Below, piece after piece: positions 15,980-23,793 of a stretch of 32,359 nt of DNA (position 1 is its first letter; every line of letters starts with the position of its first letter). Source of the DNA: CBDUQI01 sp965369325 (lineage in GTDB: Bacteria > Pseudomonadota > Gammaproteobacteria > Steroidobacterales > JBCBZW01); contig CBDUQI010000046.1 in the NCBI GenBank assembly GCA_965369325.1, forward strand, positions 1 through 32,359. The letters are read 5' to 3'. A model generated the notes under the pieces. The model was not told where the DNA came from. It did no database searches and saw nothing but the letters and a program-made list of their open reading frames with translations. The position numbers and the translations under genes are program-made.

Positions 15980-17074
15980 TCACCCGGCAACCAGGCTCTG
16001 ATACAGCATTTGTGTCTGCGCCACCGTCGCCTCAATCGAAAAATGGGTACGAATCCTCTCACGTGCGGCCGTGCCCAGCGTGCGGGCGAACGCACGATCG
16101 CTGTACAGGGTGTTGATCGCACCCGCCAGCGCCGGCGGGTCGCCTGGAGGCACCACCAGCCCGCTGCGCCCGTGCTCCACCAGCTCCGGGCTGCCACCGC
16201 TCGCCGTCACCACCGGCGGCGTGCGGTAACACATTGCCTCAATGATCGATCGTGGCAGCCCCTCGCGGCGCAAGGTTGGCAACACCGCCACATCCGCCGC
16301 CGCCGATAGTGAGGGGGCGTCATCGCGATAACCCAACACATGGACCCGATCAGCCCGTGGGCTGGCGGCGATGCGTTTGCGCAAAGCCGTCTGCTGCATA
16401 CGATCGCCGACCAGCAACAGCCGGATCGGTAACTCCGCCGGCAGGTATCGCAGGGCATCAACTAACGAGCTCACGCCTTTTCGCGGACGGTTGTTGGCCA
16501 CCATCACCACCGAGAAGTCGCCGGGCTGTACTCCCAGCTTGCCCAGGTCTGCGGGGGTGTCCCGGTACCAGCTCAGGTCGTGCCCTTTGTAGATGCGTAC
16601 CGGGCGCTCGCGCGGCAGACGTAGACCAAAGCCGCCCAGGTCCAGCAAATACGCCTTCACGGCATCGCACACGCACACAATTCGGTCTACGCCGGGGTGC
16701 AAAAAAGTACTGTAGCAGGTGGGGTCGAGAAAACTCAGATTACCCACGATGCCACGATAGGCAACGCGCTTGATGTTCACTCCGCGCGAGGCGAACAAAC
16801 TGTTTGAGAGCGTTGGATTGGTAAACGCGTGCAGCACATCAAAGTGGCGGCGGAGCAGCAAACCACGCAGCACGCCGATCGCACGTCGGTCGTAGCGCCC
16901 CCGCATGGCAAGCGGCGTAACCTCGACGCCGGCCTCACGCAAGCGCCAAAGATGCGGCGCGTCCGGGTGGCTGACAACATGCAGCTGCACGCCGGCGCGG
17001 GCCAAGCCGATAAAGGTCTCGGTCTCCGGCCGATCACTGTAGGTTGCAACGCAAAGCACTCGCAGAACTGTCAC
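15980..17074 (-). CDS. Glycosyltransferase family 4 (GT-B, EX7E type)
   Basis: The product has 364 residues with a Rossmann start LRVLCVATYSDRPETETFIG. The C-terminal donor domain shows VVMVANNRPRKGVSSLVDAL, LLLVGDR and VHVLGYRDD, then the canonical EX7E signature EGLPRSIIEAM followed by VVTASGGSPELVEHGRSG. It would transfer a sugar from a nucleotide donor to a lipid or glycan acceptor. It is not adjacent to the main polysaccharide genes (purL lies between), so it may belong to another pathway such as lipopolysaccharide core synthesis. The start is uncertain: GTG at 17074 sits just before the conserved strand, while GTG at 17137 adds 21 unconserved arginine-rich residues. It is divergent from arfB, with about 200 bases between the starts. 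Confidence 0.85.
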   Translation of the reverse strand: MTVLRVLCVATYSDRPETETFIGLARAGVQLHVVSHPDAPHLWRLREAGVEVTPLAMRGRYDRRAIGVLRGLLLRRHFDVLHAFTNPTLSNSLFASRGVNIKRVAYRGIVGNLSFLDPTCYSTFLHPGVDRIVCVCDAVKAYLLDLGGFGLRLPRERPVRIYKGHDLSWYRDTPADLGKLGVQPGDFSVVMVANNRPRKGVSSLVDALRYLPAELPIRLLLVGDRMQQTALRKRIAASPRADRVHVLGYRDDAPSLSAAADVAVLPTLRREGLPRSIIEAMCYRTPPVVTASGGSPELVEHGRSGLVVPPGDPPALAGAINTLYSDRAFARTLGTAARERIRTHFSIEATVAQTQMLYQSLVAG

Positions 17075-17272
17075 CCGATTTCCCAACACCCGACGCTCCG
17101 GCCAGCCGGCGCACCAGCGCTCTCGCGCCACCGGCACAGGGCGCGCGAGAATAGCGGCGGGTTACAGCCGAGCAGTGTACACGCTGGCGGGCGGCCACGT
17201 GATCAGCGGTAGCGCGATGCTAGCTACTGACGGGTGGCGCGAGGCCACGCGGTCGGCTATGGTGTCGCCGCA

Positions 17273-17692
17273 ATGAGCACTCCAAGCGAACAATTACTGC
17301 TGCAGCTAGCCGACGAGCTGCAGTGGCGGGCTATTCACTCCTCCGGGCCGGGCGGGCAGAACGTTAACAAGGTCGCCACCGCGATGCAGATGCGCTTCGA
17401 CGTGGGCCGCTGTAAGCACCTGACCGGCGGTGTGCGCCAGCGTTTTACCGCACTCGCCGGCAATCGCATGACCCGCGAACAAGTGCTGGTAATGACCGCC
17501 AGACGTCATCGCACACAAAGCGCCAACCGTCGCGACCTGATGGAGCGTCTTGAGCGAATGCTGCACCGTGCGCTGCAGGCACCCAAAGTGCGGCGCAAAC
17601 GCAAACCCTCCAAAGCGTCCAGGCAACAACGCCTGAACGAGAAGAAACGTCGTGGCGACGTCAAACAGGCGCGGCGAAAACCGGCCTACTAG
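17273..17692 (+). CDS. arfB: Alternative ribosome-rescue factor / peptidyl-tRNA hydrolase ArfB (YaeJ)
   Basis: The 139-residue protein (E. coli ArfB has 140) contains the release-factor GGQ loop in SGPGGQNVNKVATAMQMRFD. It ends in a long basic tail (KVRRKRKPSKASRQQR and onward) that in ArfB enters the empty mRNA channel of stalled ribosomes. It frees peptides from ribosomes stalled without a stop codon. The ATG at 17273 gives MSTPSEQLLLQLADEL, close to the family N-terminus; a longer frame from 17234 adds residues with no match to the family. It is divergent from the glycosyltransferase and sits 87 bases before tRNA-Ser. It is too short for RF1 or RF2 and lacks their codon-reading domain. Confidence 0.92.
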   Translation: MSTPSEQLLLQLADELQWRAIHSSGPGGQNVNKVATAMQMRFDVGRCKHLTGGVRQRFTALAGNRMTREQVLVMTARRHRTQSANRRDLMERLERMLHRALQAPKVRRKRKPSKASRQQRLNEKKRRGDVKQARRKPAY

Positions 17693-17736
17693 TGCAGGGC
17701 AATCGCCGGCGCGAGGCTTCCCATCACTCGCCCGGC

Positions 17737-17766
17737 TGGCCCGTAAAGCACGCCTCGGGGTAAGAT
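17737..17766 (+). promoter_or_regulatory. Candidate promoter of tRNA-Ser
   Basis: TAAGAT at 17761-17766 is a fair -10 element and lies 13 bases before the tRNA. The best -35 18 bases upstream (TGGCCC, 17737-17742) is poor. Transcription would begin near 17773. Confidence 0.35.
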
Positions 17767-17779
17767 AAGCCCGGTTACC

Positions 17780-17870
17780 GGAGAGGTACCGAAGTGGTCA
17801 TAACGGCACCGACTCGAAATCGGTTGGGGGCGAACGCCCCACGTGGGTTCGAATCCCACCCTCTCCGCCA
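17780..17870 (+). tRNA. tRNA-Ser (anticodon CGA)
   Basis: A complete class II tRNA of 91 bases with encoded CCA. The acceptor stem GGAGAGG (17780-17786) pairs with CCTCTCC (17860-17866), followed by discriminator G and CCA. The anticodon stem ACCGA (17808-17812) pairs with TCGGT (17820-17824) around the loop CTCGAAA, with anticodon CGA at 17815-17817, which reads UCG. The long variable arm (GGGGGCGAACGCCCC region) is typical of serine tRNAs. The T arm has GTGGG, TTCGAAT and CCCAC. I saw no copy of its 3' end elsewhere in the window, so it is not evidently an integration site here. Confidence 0.97.
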
Positions 17871-18078
17871 TCTTGTTGTCTTAAACTACCTCGCCTGCGT
17901 CCGGCGAAACAGACCGGAAGTTGATCTATGTTCAAGCGGCCGCGCCCACGTTATGACCAACGACCGCATAGATTTCGCGATAGCAACAACTCGCGCCGTG
18001 CCATCAATCACGGCACCGATCACATAAAGTGAGGACTGGGTCACGAATTACCCACCCCCCATCGCTTAGTTTGCCTAT

Positions 18079-19182
18079 ATGACAACCCCGCCCAACGCCT
18101 ATCGATTCGACAGCGAGATGACCACGGCAATCGCACGCCTGATCGCCGTACTGGCGTTCGGCGCGGTTATCTGGTCAGGCGCATTCCAACAGCAAAACAC
18201 CGGTCTGGCGAATCTGGATCTGCTCAAAATGCTGTCGGTGGTCACCTTGGGCGTAGCGGTGATTATGGTGATCTCCGTGCTGGTGTACCCCGGATCCAAC
18301 CCGCCGCGATACCTGATAGGCATCTCGCTGGACGCGTTGAGCGTGTCTGGCGCCCTGTACCTGGGGGAAGGAGCGCTAGCGCCAGCCGCGGCGCTGTACC
18401 TCTGGACGATGGTCGGGAGCGGTTTCGTATTCGGCGTTCGCTATCTGTATTTTGCGACCACCGTCTCACTACTGGGGTTCGCGGTGGTCTTCTGGGCCAG
18501 CGCTTACTGGCGTGAAAGCGTTGCCTTTAGCGTCACCATCGCCACGTCAATTGTGTTGCTGACGCCCTACATGGCAACACTGCTCACCAGCTTGCGTAAC
18601 GCAAAGAACCTGATCAGCTGGCAGGCCAAATACGATGCGCTGACACATGCGCTGAATCGCGGGTCCTTCAAGGCTCAACTAGGCGAGGTGCTGGTCGGCT
18701 CGACGGCAGATCATCAGGACCTGCTGCTGTTTTGTGATCTGGACCGGTTTAAGCGAATTAACGACACGGCTGGGCATGCGGCAGGCGACAAAGCGCTTCA
18801 AGACGTGTGCAAAATCCTGGCTGAACATACCGGCCCACTCGATCTGCTTGGGCGCATGGGCGGCGATGAGTTTTGCATTCTGCTGCGCAATCGCAGTTGG
18901 GAAACCGGGCGCGCGACTGCCGAAAAAATTCGCAATGCCGTTGCCTCCTACCGGCTTGCCTGGGGCACCGGTTATTACTCACTTGGCATCAGCATTGGCA
19001 TGGCCCCGGCCTCTGCCGTCACCGACGAAGACTCACTGATCCGACTGGCGGACGCCGCCTGCTATGCGGCCAAGAATGCAGGTCGCAACCAAGTGCACGT
19101 GGTCGACCCCCGCGTCGGGCCCACCGACACCCAGACCATTCGTCATTTATCCATCCCGCCACAGGCCTCATCCGCGCCATAA
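18079..19182 (+). CDS. Membrane-bound diguanylate cyclase (GGDEF domain)
   Basis: The 367-residue protein has about six hydrophobic segments in residues 14-172 and a C-terminal GGDEF domain. The catalytic motif is intact (GRMGGDEFCILL, GGDEF at 261-265), as is the metal-binding FCDLDRFKRIND with Asp220, so it should make cyclic-di-GMP from two GTP at the inner membrane. The product-inhibition site RxxD is degenerate: the expected arginine is replaced (GPLD five residues before the active site), so feedback inhibition may be lost. No PAS, GAF or HAMP domain is seen; the membrane part is the likely sensor. High cyclic-di-GMP commonly raises exopolysaccharide output, which would fit the genes at 816-10389, but this is inference. 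The start ATG has no strong ribosome site. About 208 bases separate it from the tRNA. Confidence 0.9.
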   Translation: MTTPPNAYRFDSEMTTAIARLIAVLAFGAVIWSGAFQQQNTGLANLDLLKMLSVVTLGVAVIMVISVLVYPGSNPPRYLIGISLDALSVSGALYLGEGALAPAAALYLWTMVGSGFVFGVRYLYFATTVSLLGFAVVFWASAYWRESVAFSVTIATSIVLLTPYMATLLTSLRNAKNLISWQAKYDALTHALNRGSFKAQLGEVLVGSTADHQDLLLFCDLDRFKRINDTAGHAAGDKALQDVCKILAEHTGPLDLLGRMGGDEFCILLRNRSWETGRATAEKIRNAVASYRLAWGTGYYSLGISIGMAPASAVTDEDSLIRLADAACYAAKNAGRNQVHVVDPRVGPTDTQTIRHLSIPPQASSAP

Positions 19183-19204
19183 CCTCGCTACGCCAGCGGC
19201 GACA

Positions 19205-19218
19205 CCTGTCCGGACAGG
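19205..19218. promoter_or_regulatory. Perfect 14-base palindrome between the GGDEF gene and mltF
   Basis: CCTGTCCGGACAGG lies 22 bases after the GGDEF stop and about 100 bases before the mltF start, immediately followed by CATAAT (19219-19224), which looks like a -10 element. With no spacer between the arms it fits a dimer-binding operator better than a terminator hairpin. No matching copy was noticed elsewhere in the window. Confidence 0.35.
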
Positions 19219-19317
19219 CATAATGCATGCCTACTGACACTACGAATCAAGGGCTTGCAGGGCATCTCGACTTGAGCCATATCGCTGGAGCCAGCAACTT
19301 GGGTAACATCCTGCCAC

Positions 19318-20784
19318 GTGAGTATATGGACGGAATTCGATTTTCGCCTCATCGCGTGGCGAACGCTTTGGTGGACCCGTTTGTTCGCACTTACGATCAC
19401 GTGCCTGTTGCTGCTCACCTGCCAGGGTGCGCCTGACGCACTTCAGCGCGTATTGCAGACGGGCAAGCTCAGCGTCGTCACCCGCAACGCCGCCACTACT
19501 TACTATCTGGGCGCGGAAGGCCCCACCGGACCGGAGTACGAGCTTGCCAGCCGTTTCGCGCAGGAACTTGGCGTACAACTGGATCTGATCCCGATGGCCA
19601 GCTTCTCTAACCTGCTACCGCAGGTGATGCACAAGAGCGCTGACTTTGCCGCCGCACATATCACGGTGACGCCAGCCCGGGCCGAGCAGTTGCGCTTTGG
19701 GCCGCCTTATCAGGAAGTCGCACAGGTGGTGGTGTATCGGGTAAACAGCCGGCGGCCGCGCAAAGTGCAGGATCTGCTCGACCGAAAGGTGGGGGTGATC
19801 GCCAACAGCAGCCATGTAGAGACGCTGCTGGCCCTGCGTGAACGCTACCCGGAACTCGCCTGGGAACCGGCCGATGACGCCTCGATAGACAATTTGTTTG
19901 AGCGCGTCTCCAACAAGACGCTAGACTTTGTCGTGACCGATTCCACCACGTTTCTGATCAACCGGCGGTTCTACCCGGAAGTGCGGCTGGGCTTTGAGTT
20001 AAAGTCAGCCGACCGCATCGCCTGGGCATTCCATCGGGACTATGACCACAGCCTGTACAACGAGGCACAAAGCTTCTTCGCCCGGCTGCGTATGAGCGGC
20101 GAGCTGGATGTCATCCTAAACCGCTACTACGAGCATACCGACAAATTCGACTATGTTGGCACCCGCACCTTTCTGCGACATATCAATGCCCGTTTGCCCA
20201 AGCACCGGCGCAGCTTTGAGGAGGCCGCGTTTCAAACCGATATCGACTGGCAGCTACTGGCCGCCATCAGTTATCAGGAGTCGCACTGGAATCCCAAAGC
20301 GGTCTCGCCCACCGGCGTGCGCGGCATGATGATGCTTACGCAGGCAACGGCGCGTCAGCTAGGCGTCAAAGACCGCACCCAACCGCGTGAAGCGATCCAC
20401 GGTGGCGCACGCTACTTTGCCCAGGTGAAGGCGCGCATTCCTGCACGTATCACCGAGCCCGATCGCACCTGGCTGGCACTGGCAGCCTACAACGTCGGCT
20501 ACGGACATCTGGAAGACGCCCGTATTCTGGCCGCACGCAGCGGCCGCAGCCCCGATTCCTGGCGCGATGTACGCGAGTTCCTGCCGCTGCTGAGCCAGGA
20601 GAAGTGGTACAGCCAGGTGCGCCATGGCTATGCGCGCGGGCGCGAGCCGGTGCTGTATGTCCGCAATATACGCAGCTACTACGATATCCTGGCGTGGAAA
20701 GTACCGGCGTTCGAGCCCAACCCTACGCAGCAGATCCCGATCGAAGGCAAATTCGCGGACGCCACGCCCGCGCCCGAGCGCTAA
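19318..20784 (+). CDS. mltF: Membrane-bound lytic murein transglycosylase F
   Basis: The 488-residue protein has the MltF architecture. A hydrophobic N-terminus (ending LLLLTC, with a threonine before the cysteine, so not a standard lipobox) is followed by a periplasmic solute-binding-like domain (about residues 42-270: GKLSVVTRNAATTYYLG, GPTGPEYELASRFA, GVIANSSHVETLL). The C-terminal goose-lysozyme-like SLT domain shows the catalytic Glu321 in ISYQESHWNPKAVS, plus GVRGMMMLTQATA and LAAYNVGYGHLEDA. It cleaves peptidoglycan glycan strands to 1,6-anhydro ends at the outer membrane. The start is a GTG at 19318, with no in-frame ATG before the hydrophobic segment. mltF normally lies between purL and tadA in gammaproteobacteria; here extra genes lie on both sides. 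Confidence 0.95.
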   Translation: MSIWTEFDFRLIAWRTLWWTRLFALTITCLLLLTCQGAPDALQRVLQTGKLSVVTRNAATTYYLGAEGPTGPEYELASRFAQELGVQLDLIPMASFSNLLPQVMHKSADFAAAHITVTPARAEQLRFGPPYQEVAQVVVYRVNSRRPRKVQDLLDRKVGVIANSSHVETLLALRERYPELAWEPADDASIDNLFERVSNKTLDFVVTDSTTFLINRRFYPEVRLGFELKSADRIAWAFHRDYDHSLYNEAQSFFARLRMSGELDVILNRYYEHTDKFDYVGTRTFLRHINARLPKHRRSFEEAAFQTDIDWQLLAAISYQESHWNPKAVSPTGVRGMMMLTQATARQLGVKDRTQPREAIHGGARYFAQVKARIPARITEPDRTWLALAAYNVGYGHLEDARILAARSGRSPDSWRDVREFLPLLSQEKWYSQVRHGYARGREPVLYVRNIRSYYDILAWKVPAFEPNPTQQIPIEGKFADATPAPER

Positions 20785-20871
20785 CTGGAAGTCCGCCCAA
20801 TTTGAGGGCACGATGTCCCAGCCCGAGAGCGCTGGCCAGCACCTGTGTGCGCCTGCCACCGGGCCAGCCGT

Positions 20872-20890
20872 CGCACGCGCAATGCGTGCG
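20872..20890 (+). terminator. Stem-loop between mltF and the secreted protein pair
   Basis: CGCACGC (20872-20878) pairs perfectly with GCGTGCG (20884-20890) around GCAAT. It lies inside a wider pair, ACGATG (20810-20815) with CATCGT (20892-20897). There is no T-run. It ends about 20 bases before the Shine-Dalgarno site of the next gene, so it could end the mltF transcript or form a leader structure. Confidence 0.35.
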
Positions 20891-20923
20891 TCATCGTCAT
20901 CCATCCGGTTCAAGGAGGACTTC

Positions 20924-21538
20924 ATGATGAGTTCAGGGATTCTAAACATACCTCGCTGGATCAGTGGTGCGAGCGCAGCGCTCGCACTAGTGCTGTGCCC
21001 AACGGTTTTCGCAGCAAGCGACGCAGTTAGCGAGCGGCCGCTTATCACCTATACCCAGTATCACGGCATGCTCGCCCACGGCGACAACCAGCCACTGCTG
21101 CGCATCTACGCCGACGGACAGGTGCGCGTGCACCGCCAGCCGCATATGCGCGGCGCCGGCGATTACCTCATGCAGCTGGAAGCCGGCGCACTCGATCGTC
21201 TGGTGGCGATGCTGGAACGCGAAGGGCTCACTCGCTGGGATGCCGCCGCGGTGAGCGCACAACGCGCCGCACTGGCCGAACAGCACAGCCGTGGCGCGGA
21301 CGGACGCATGCGGGTGGGATACGCAAACTCAGACCCGACCGATACCCGGATTGTCCTGCAGTTGCCGGCGCAAGATGGCTCGCAGCGCCCGCACAGCATT
21401 GTGTGGCGGGACGTAGGTATGGACGCGCGCATGTTTCCGGCGCTGGCCCCGATTCAGAGCCTGGCCCGTATCGCGGGCGAGCTTGAGGCACTGGTATGGC
21501 ATCCGGCACTGCGTGCGCAGGCGGGAGGTTCACAATGA
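20924..21538 (+). CDS. Secreted protein of unknown function coupled to the metzincin gene
   Basis: The 204-residue product has a clear signal peptide (residues 1-30, cleavage near VFA-AS). The mature part has a compact pattern: LITYTQYHG, then LLRIYADGQVRVHRQPHM, GDYLMQLEAGALDRLVAML and EGLTRWDAA. This layout (beta strands with a dG turn, then a helix) resembles small secreted beta-alpha domains such as DUF6438, but I cannot assign a family. The start is set by a strong AAGGAGG (20912-20918) five bases before the first of two ATGs (20924, 20927). Its stop overlaps the next start as ATGA, so the two proteins are probably made together. A chaperone, inhibitor or substrate-targeting partner of the metalloprotease is possible; this rests on coupling only. 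Confidence 0.8.
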   Translation: MMSSGILNIPRWISGASAALALVLCPTVFAASDAVSERPLITYTQYHGMLAHGDNQPLLRIYADGQVRVHRQPHMRGAGDYLMQLEAGALDRLVAMLEREGLTRWDAAAVSAQRAALAEQHSRGADGRMRVGYANSDPTDTRIVLQLPAQDGSQRPHSIVWRDVGMDARMFPALAPIQSLARIAGELEALVWHPALRAQAGGSQ

Positions 21539-23124
21539 AAACGCTTATTCGGCTCACCATCATGGTGCTGGCAGGCCTGAGCGCCGCTGGCGTCGCTCAC
21601 GCGGGCGCCTATATTGGCTCCAGCGCCTCACAGCTCGACTTCATCATGCATCCGACCGGCTACACCGGCGCAAGCACAGATCTATCCGTGAAGGTGTGCA
21701 TCACCCCTGGGACACCTAATGCTTCCGCGATGGAAATACCCGTACAGAACACCATCACCGTTTGGAACGCCCAGAACGGCACGACAGATAATCTCAAGTT
21801 CGGCGATGACAATAACATTCCGCAAACGGATACCGATTTTGAGTCTGTCGCCCTGCATGAGCTTGGGCACTGCATCGGGCTGGGCCACACCAACATCGGC
21901 AGCATCCTGCCCATGTCGCTGTCTGACTACGCTGCGTCGACCGCCGGCAGCAACAGCACCTTTGATCTGGATGACGGTGCAGACGATATTCAAGGCAGCG
22001 CCGATGATCAGCGCGGCGACGACCTGTCGCTGCTCTGGTATCGCATCAGCGACAACAACCCCTGCACCACCCCACCGGCCGTGATCGACTCCACCACCTA
22101 CGCACGCGATCCCGCCCAACTGCCCGGTTCAGACAGCTTTCCGGCCAGCTCAGACCGGGCGGTCTGCGCAGCACTGGGCCTACCCAACACGGAGGCGGTG
22201 ATGAACCAACTCACGTTCAACGACGAAGATCAACGTGATCTGGCGCACGATGACGTAGCCACCATCCGCTATGCGCAGAGCGGGCTGGATGAGATTGCCA
22301 ATACCAGCGATGACTATACCTACACGCTGGAGTATGGCGGTATCAGCAACGCGGGCGATTGCGATATCAACATCGCATTCGACAATACGCAGACGTCCTT
22401 CGCGACCTGCGCCGTGAACTTTACCTTCCCCGATTACCCCAACGATATCACTCACGGCGCAATCATCACGGGCAACATCTTCATGAACACCGGCACCGAC
22501 TGGTTCTTCAACCCAGACCTGATAGGCCCGAACACCGAACCGGCGCTGGTTGCGATCCCAGACACCCAGGTGATGGAAACGCAGACGGTCGACATTGCAC
22601 TGTCCTCCAGTGACAGCGACGGCGACGGGCTCACCCTCTCGCAAACTGGACTGCCGGGCTTTTGCACGCTCAGCGACAATGGTGACGGCAGCGGCAACAT
22701 TGCCTGCGCACCCGCAATCGGCGATGCGGGCATCTCCAACGTAACCGTCACCGTCACCGACGACGGCATTCCCAATCTCAGCAACGAACAGAGCTTTATG
22801 TTGACGGTAACGGCCGCGCTAAGCGACATGGATGAGGACGGCATTCCCGACGATGAGGACAATTGCAAGCTCGTCCCAAATGCGGATCAAAGTGACCCTG
22901 ACAGTGATGGCTTCGGCACCCCATGCGACGGGGATTTGAACAACGACTGCGGGACCGACTTTCTAGATCTGGCGGTCTTCAAAGGCCTGATCTTCGGCGC
23001 CGATCCGGTCGCGGACTTTGATGGCAGCGGCGGCGTGGATTTTCTTGATTTGGGAATCTTGAAGGCTTTGTTCTTTATGCCACCCGGCCCGAGCGGCGTA
23101 AGCAACATCTGCGAAGCGCTATGA
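21535..23124 (+). CDS. Secreted metzincin-type metalloprotease with Ig-like and TSP3-dockerin-like C-terminal domains
   Basis: The 529-residue product starts with a signal peptide (residues 1-23, AHA-GA). The zinc motif HELGHCIGLGH (His108, Glu109, His112, His118) matches the metzincin HExxHxxGxxH, and ILPMS with Met127 fits the Met-turn, so it is probably a matrixin-like protease. A long middle region of unclear fold follows. Then comes an Ig- or cadherin-like domain (about residues 340-425, with DTQVMETQTVDIAL and VTVTVTDDGIPNLSNEQSF). Residues 431-521 form a thrombospondin type 3 plus dockerin-like tail ending in PGPSG, 55 of 91 residues identical without gaps to the SGNH protein tail. The start at 21535 has GGGAGG upstream and overlaps the previous stop. 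Calcium-dependent folding and surface or extracellular location are inferred. No propeptide with a cysteine switch is evident. Confidence 0.88.
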   Translation: MKTLIRLTIMVLAGLSAAGVAHAGAYIGSSASQLDFIMHPTGYTGASTDLSVKVCITPGTPNASAMEIPVQNTITVWNAQNGTTDNLKFGDDNNIPQTDTDFESVALHELGHCIGLGHTNIGSILPMSLSDYAASTAGSNSTFDLDDGADDIQGSADDQRGDDLSLLWYRISDNNPCTTPPAVIDSTTYARDPAQLPGSDSFPASSDRAVCAALGLPNTEAVMNQLTFNDEDQRDLAHDDVATIRYAQSGLDEIANTSDDYTYTLEYGGISNAGDCDINIAFDNTQTSFATCAVNFTFPDYPNDITHGAIITGNIFMNTGTDWFFNPDLIGPNTEPALVAIPDTQVMETQTVDIALSSSDSDGDGLTLSQTGLPGFCTLSDNGDGSGNIACAPAIGDAGISNVTVTVTDDGIPNLSNEQSFMLTVTAALSDMDEDGIPDDEDNCKLVPNADQSDPDSDGFGTPCDGDLNNDCGTDFLDLAVFKGLIFGADPVADFDGSGGVDFLDLGILKALFFMPPGPSGVSNICEAL

Positions 23125-23139
23125 GGCAAGCGCGCTCAG

Positions 23140-23228
23140 TTAACCCCGCTCGCTTAACCCAATCGCCTAGGCGGGCTTAACCCATGGTTAAGGTGCATCA
23201 ACCCGGTCCTGCCGAGTTGGTGCGCCTT
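23140..23228. repeat. Repeats and stem-loops in the gap between the protease gene and tadA
   Basis: Three direct copies of TTAACCC lie at 23140-23146, 23154-23160 and 23177-23183. The third begins a perfect 7-bp hairpin (CTTAACC 23176-23182, loop CAT, GGTTAAG 23186-23192). A palindrome CGCCTAGGCG lies at 23164-23173. A longer imperfect stem pairs 23190-23202 with 23216-23228 (11 of 13 bases) and reaches the tadA stop. The gap is convergent, so a bidirectional terminator is likely. Confidence 0.45.
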
Positions 23229-23778
23229 AGCGGCGGGCTTTAAAGAACTGCTTCAGCAAATCCGCGCTGTCAGCCGCCATCAGTCCCCCCTCGCAGGCGA
23301 TCACATGGTTTAACTGATCAGTGCCCGCAATGGTAAAAACGCTGCCGGCCGCACCGGTCTTCGGATCCGCGGCGGCGTACACCAGGCGCGCGATGCGCGC
23401 GTGTATCATCGCCCCGGCACACATCGCACAGGGCTCTAGTGTGACGTACAACGTTGCACCGGGAATTCGGTAGCTGCCGGCCTGCGCGGTGGCCTCACGC
23501 AGCGCCAGCATCTCCGCGTGTGCACTAGGATCGCACAGGCCAATCGGCTGATTGTGCCCTTCGCCAATCATCTGCCCATCCCGCGTAACAACGCAACCGA
23601 CCGGCACCTCGCCAGCCTCAGCGGCGCGGTTGGCCAGCGTCAGTGCATACCGCATGAAGTACTGATCAGCGGCATCACCGTCGCGCACCTGCGCCGACAC
23701 GCCCGGCGTTACCGGGTTTGACGATTGGGCCTCGCACTGCGCGGGTATGGGCGGGCTATTTGAGGGATGTTTGTTCAC
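23227..23778 (-). CDS. tadA: tRNA-specific adenosine-34 deaminase
   Basis: The protein carries the cytidine-deaminase-like zinc site: HAEMLALREA (His87, Glu89) and EPCAMCAGAMIHAR (Cys117, Cys120), with GEVPVGCVV before it. TadA converts A34 of tRNA-Arg(ACG) to inosine, an essential reaction. The frame drawn has 183 residues from a GTG at 23778, 15 bases after the guaA stop. A second GTG at 23688 (residue 31) would put every catalytic residue at the E. coli number (His57, Glu59, Cys87, Cys90) and may be the real start; neither has a clear ribosome site. The extra 30 residues are low-complexity. It lies at the end of guaB-guaA-tadA on the minus strand and probably shares their transcript. Confidence 0.93.
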   Translation of the reverse strand: MNKHPSNSPPIPAQCEAQSSNPVTPGVSAQVRDGDAADQYFMRYALTLANRAAEAGEVPVGCVVTRDGQMIGEGHNQPIGLCDPSAHAEMLALREATAQAGSYRIPGATLYVTLEPCAMCAGAMIHARIARLVYAAADPKTGAAGSVFTIAGTDQLNHVIACEGGLMAADSADLLKQFFKARR

Positions 23779-23793
23779 CAGCGTCGCCGGAGA

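Noticed and set aside
17780..17870. tRNA-Ser as an attachment site of a genomic island
   Set aside because: No integrase gene and no repeated copy of the tRNA 3' end is seen in the window.
17689..17871. Minus-strand reading frame beginning MAERVGFEPTWG
   Set aside because: It is the antisense of tRNA-Ser; this peptide start is a well-known artefact of translating serine tRNA genes.
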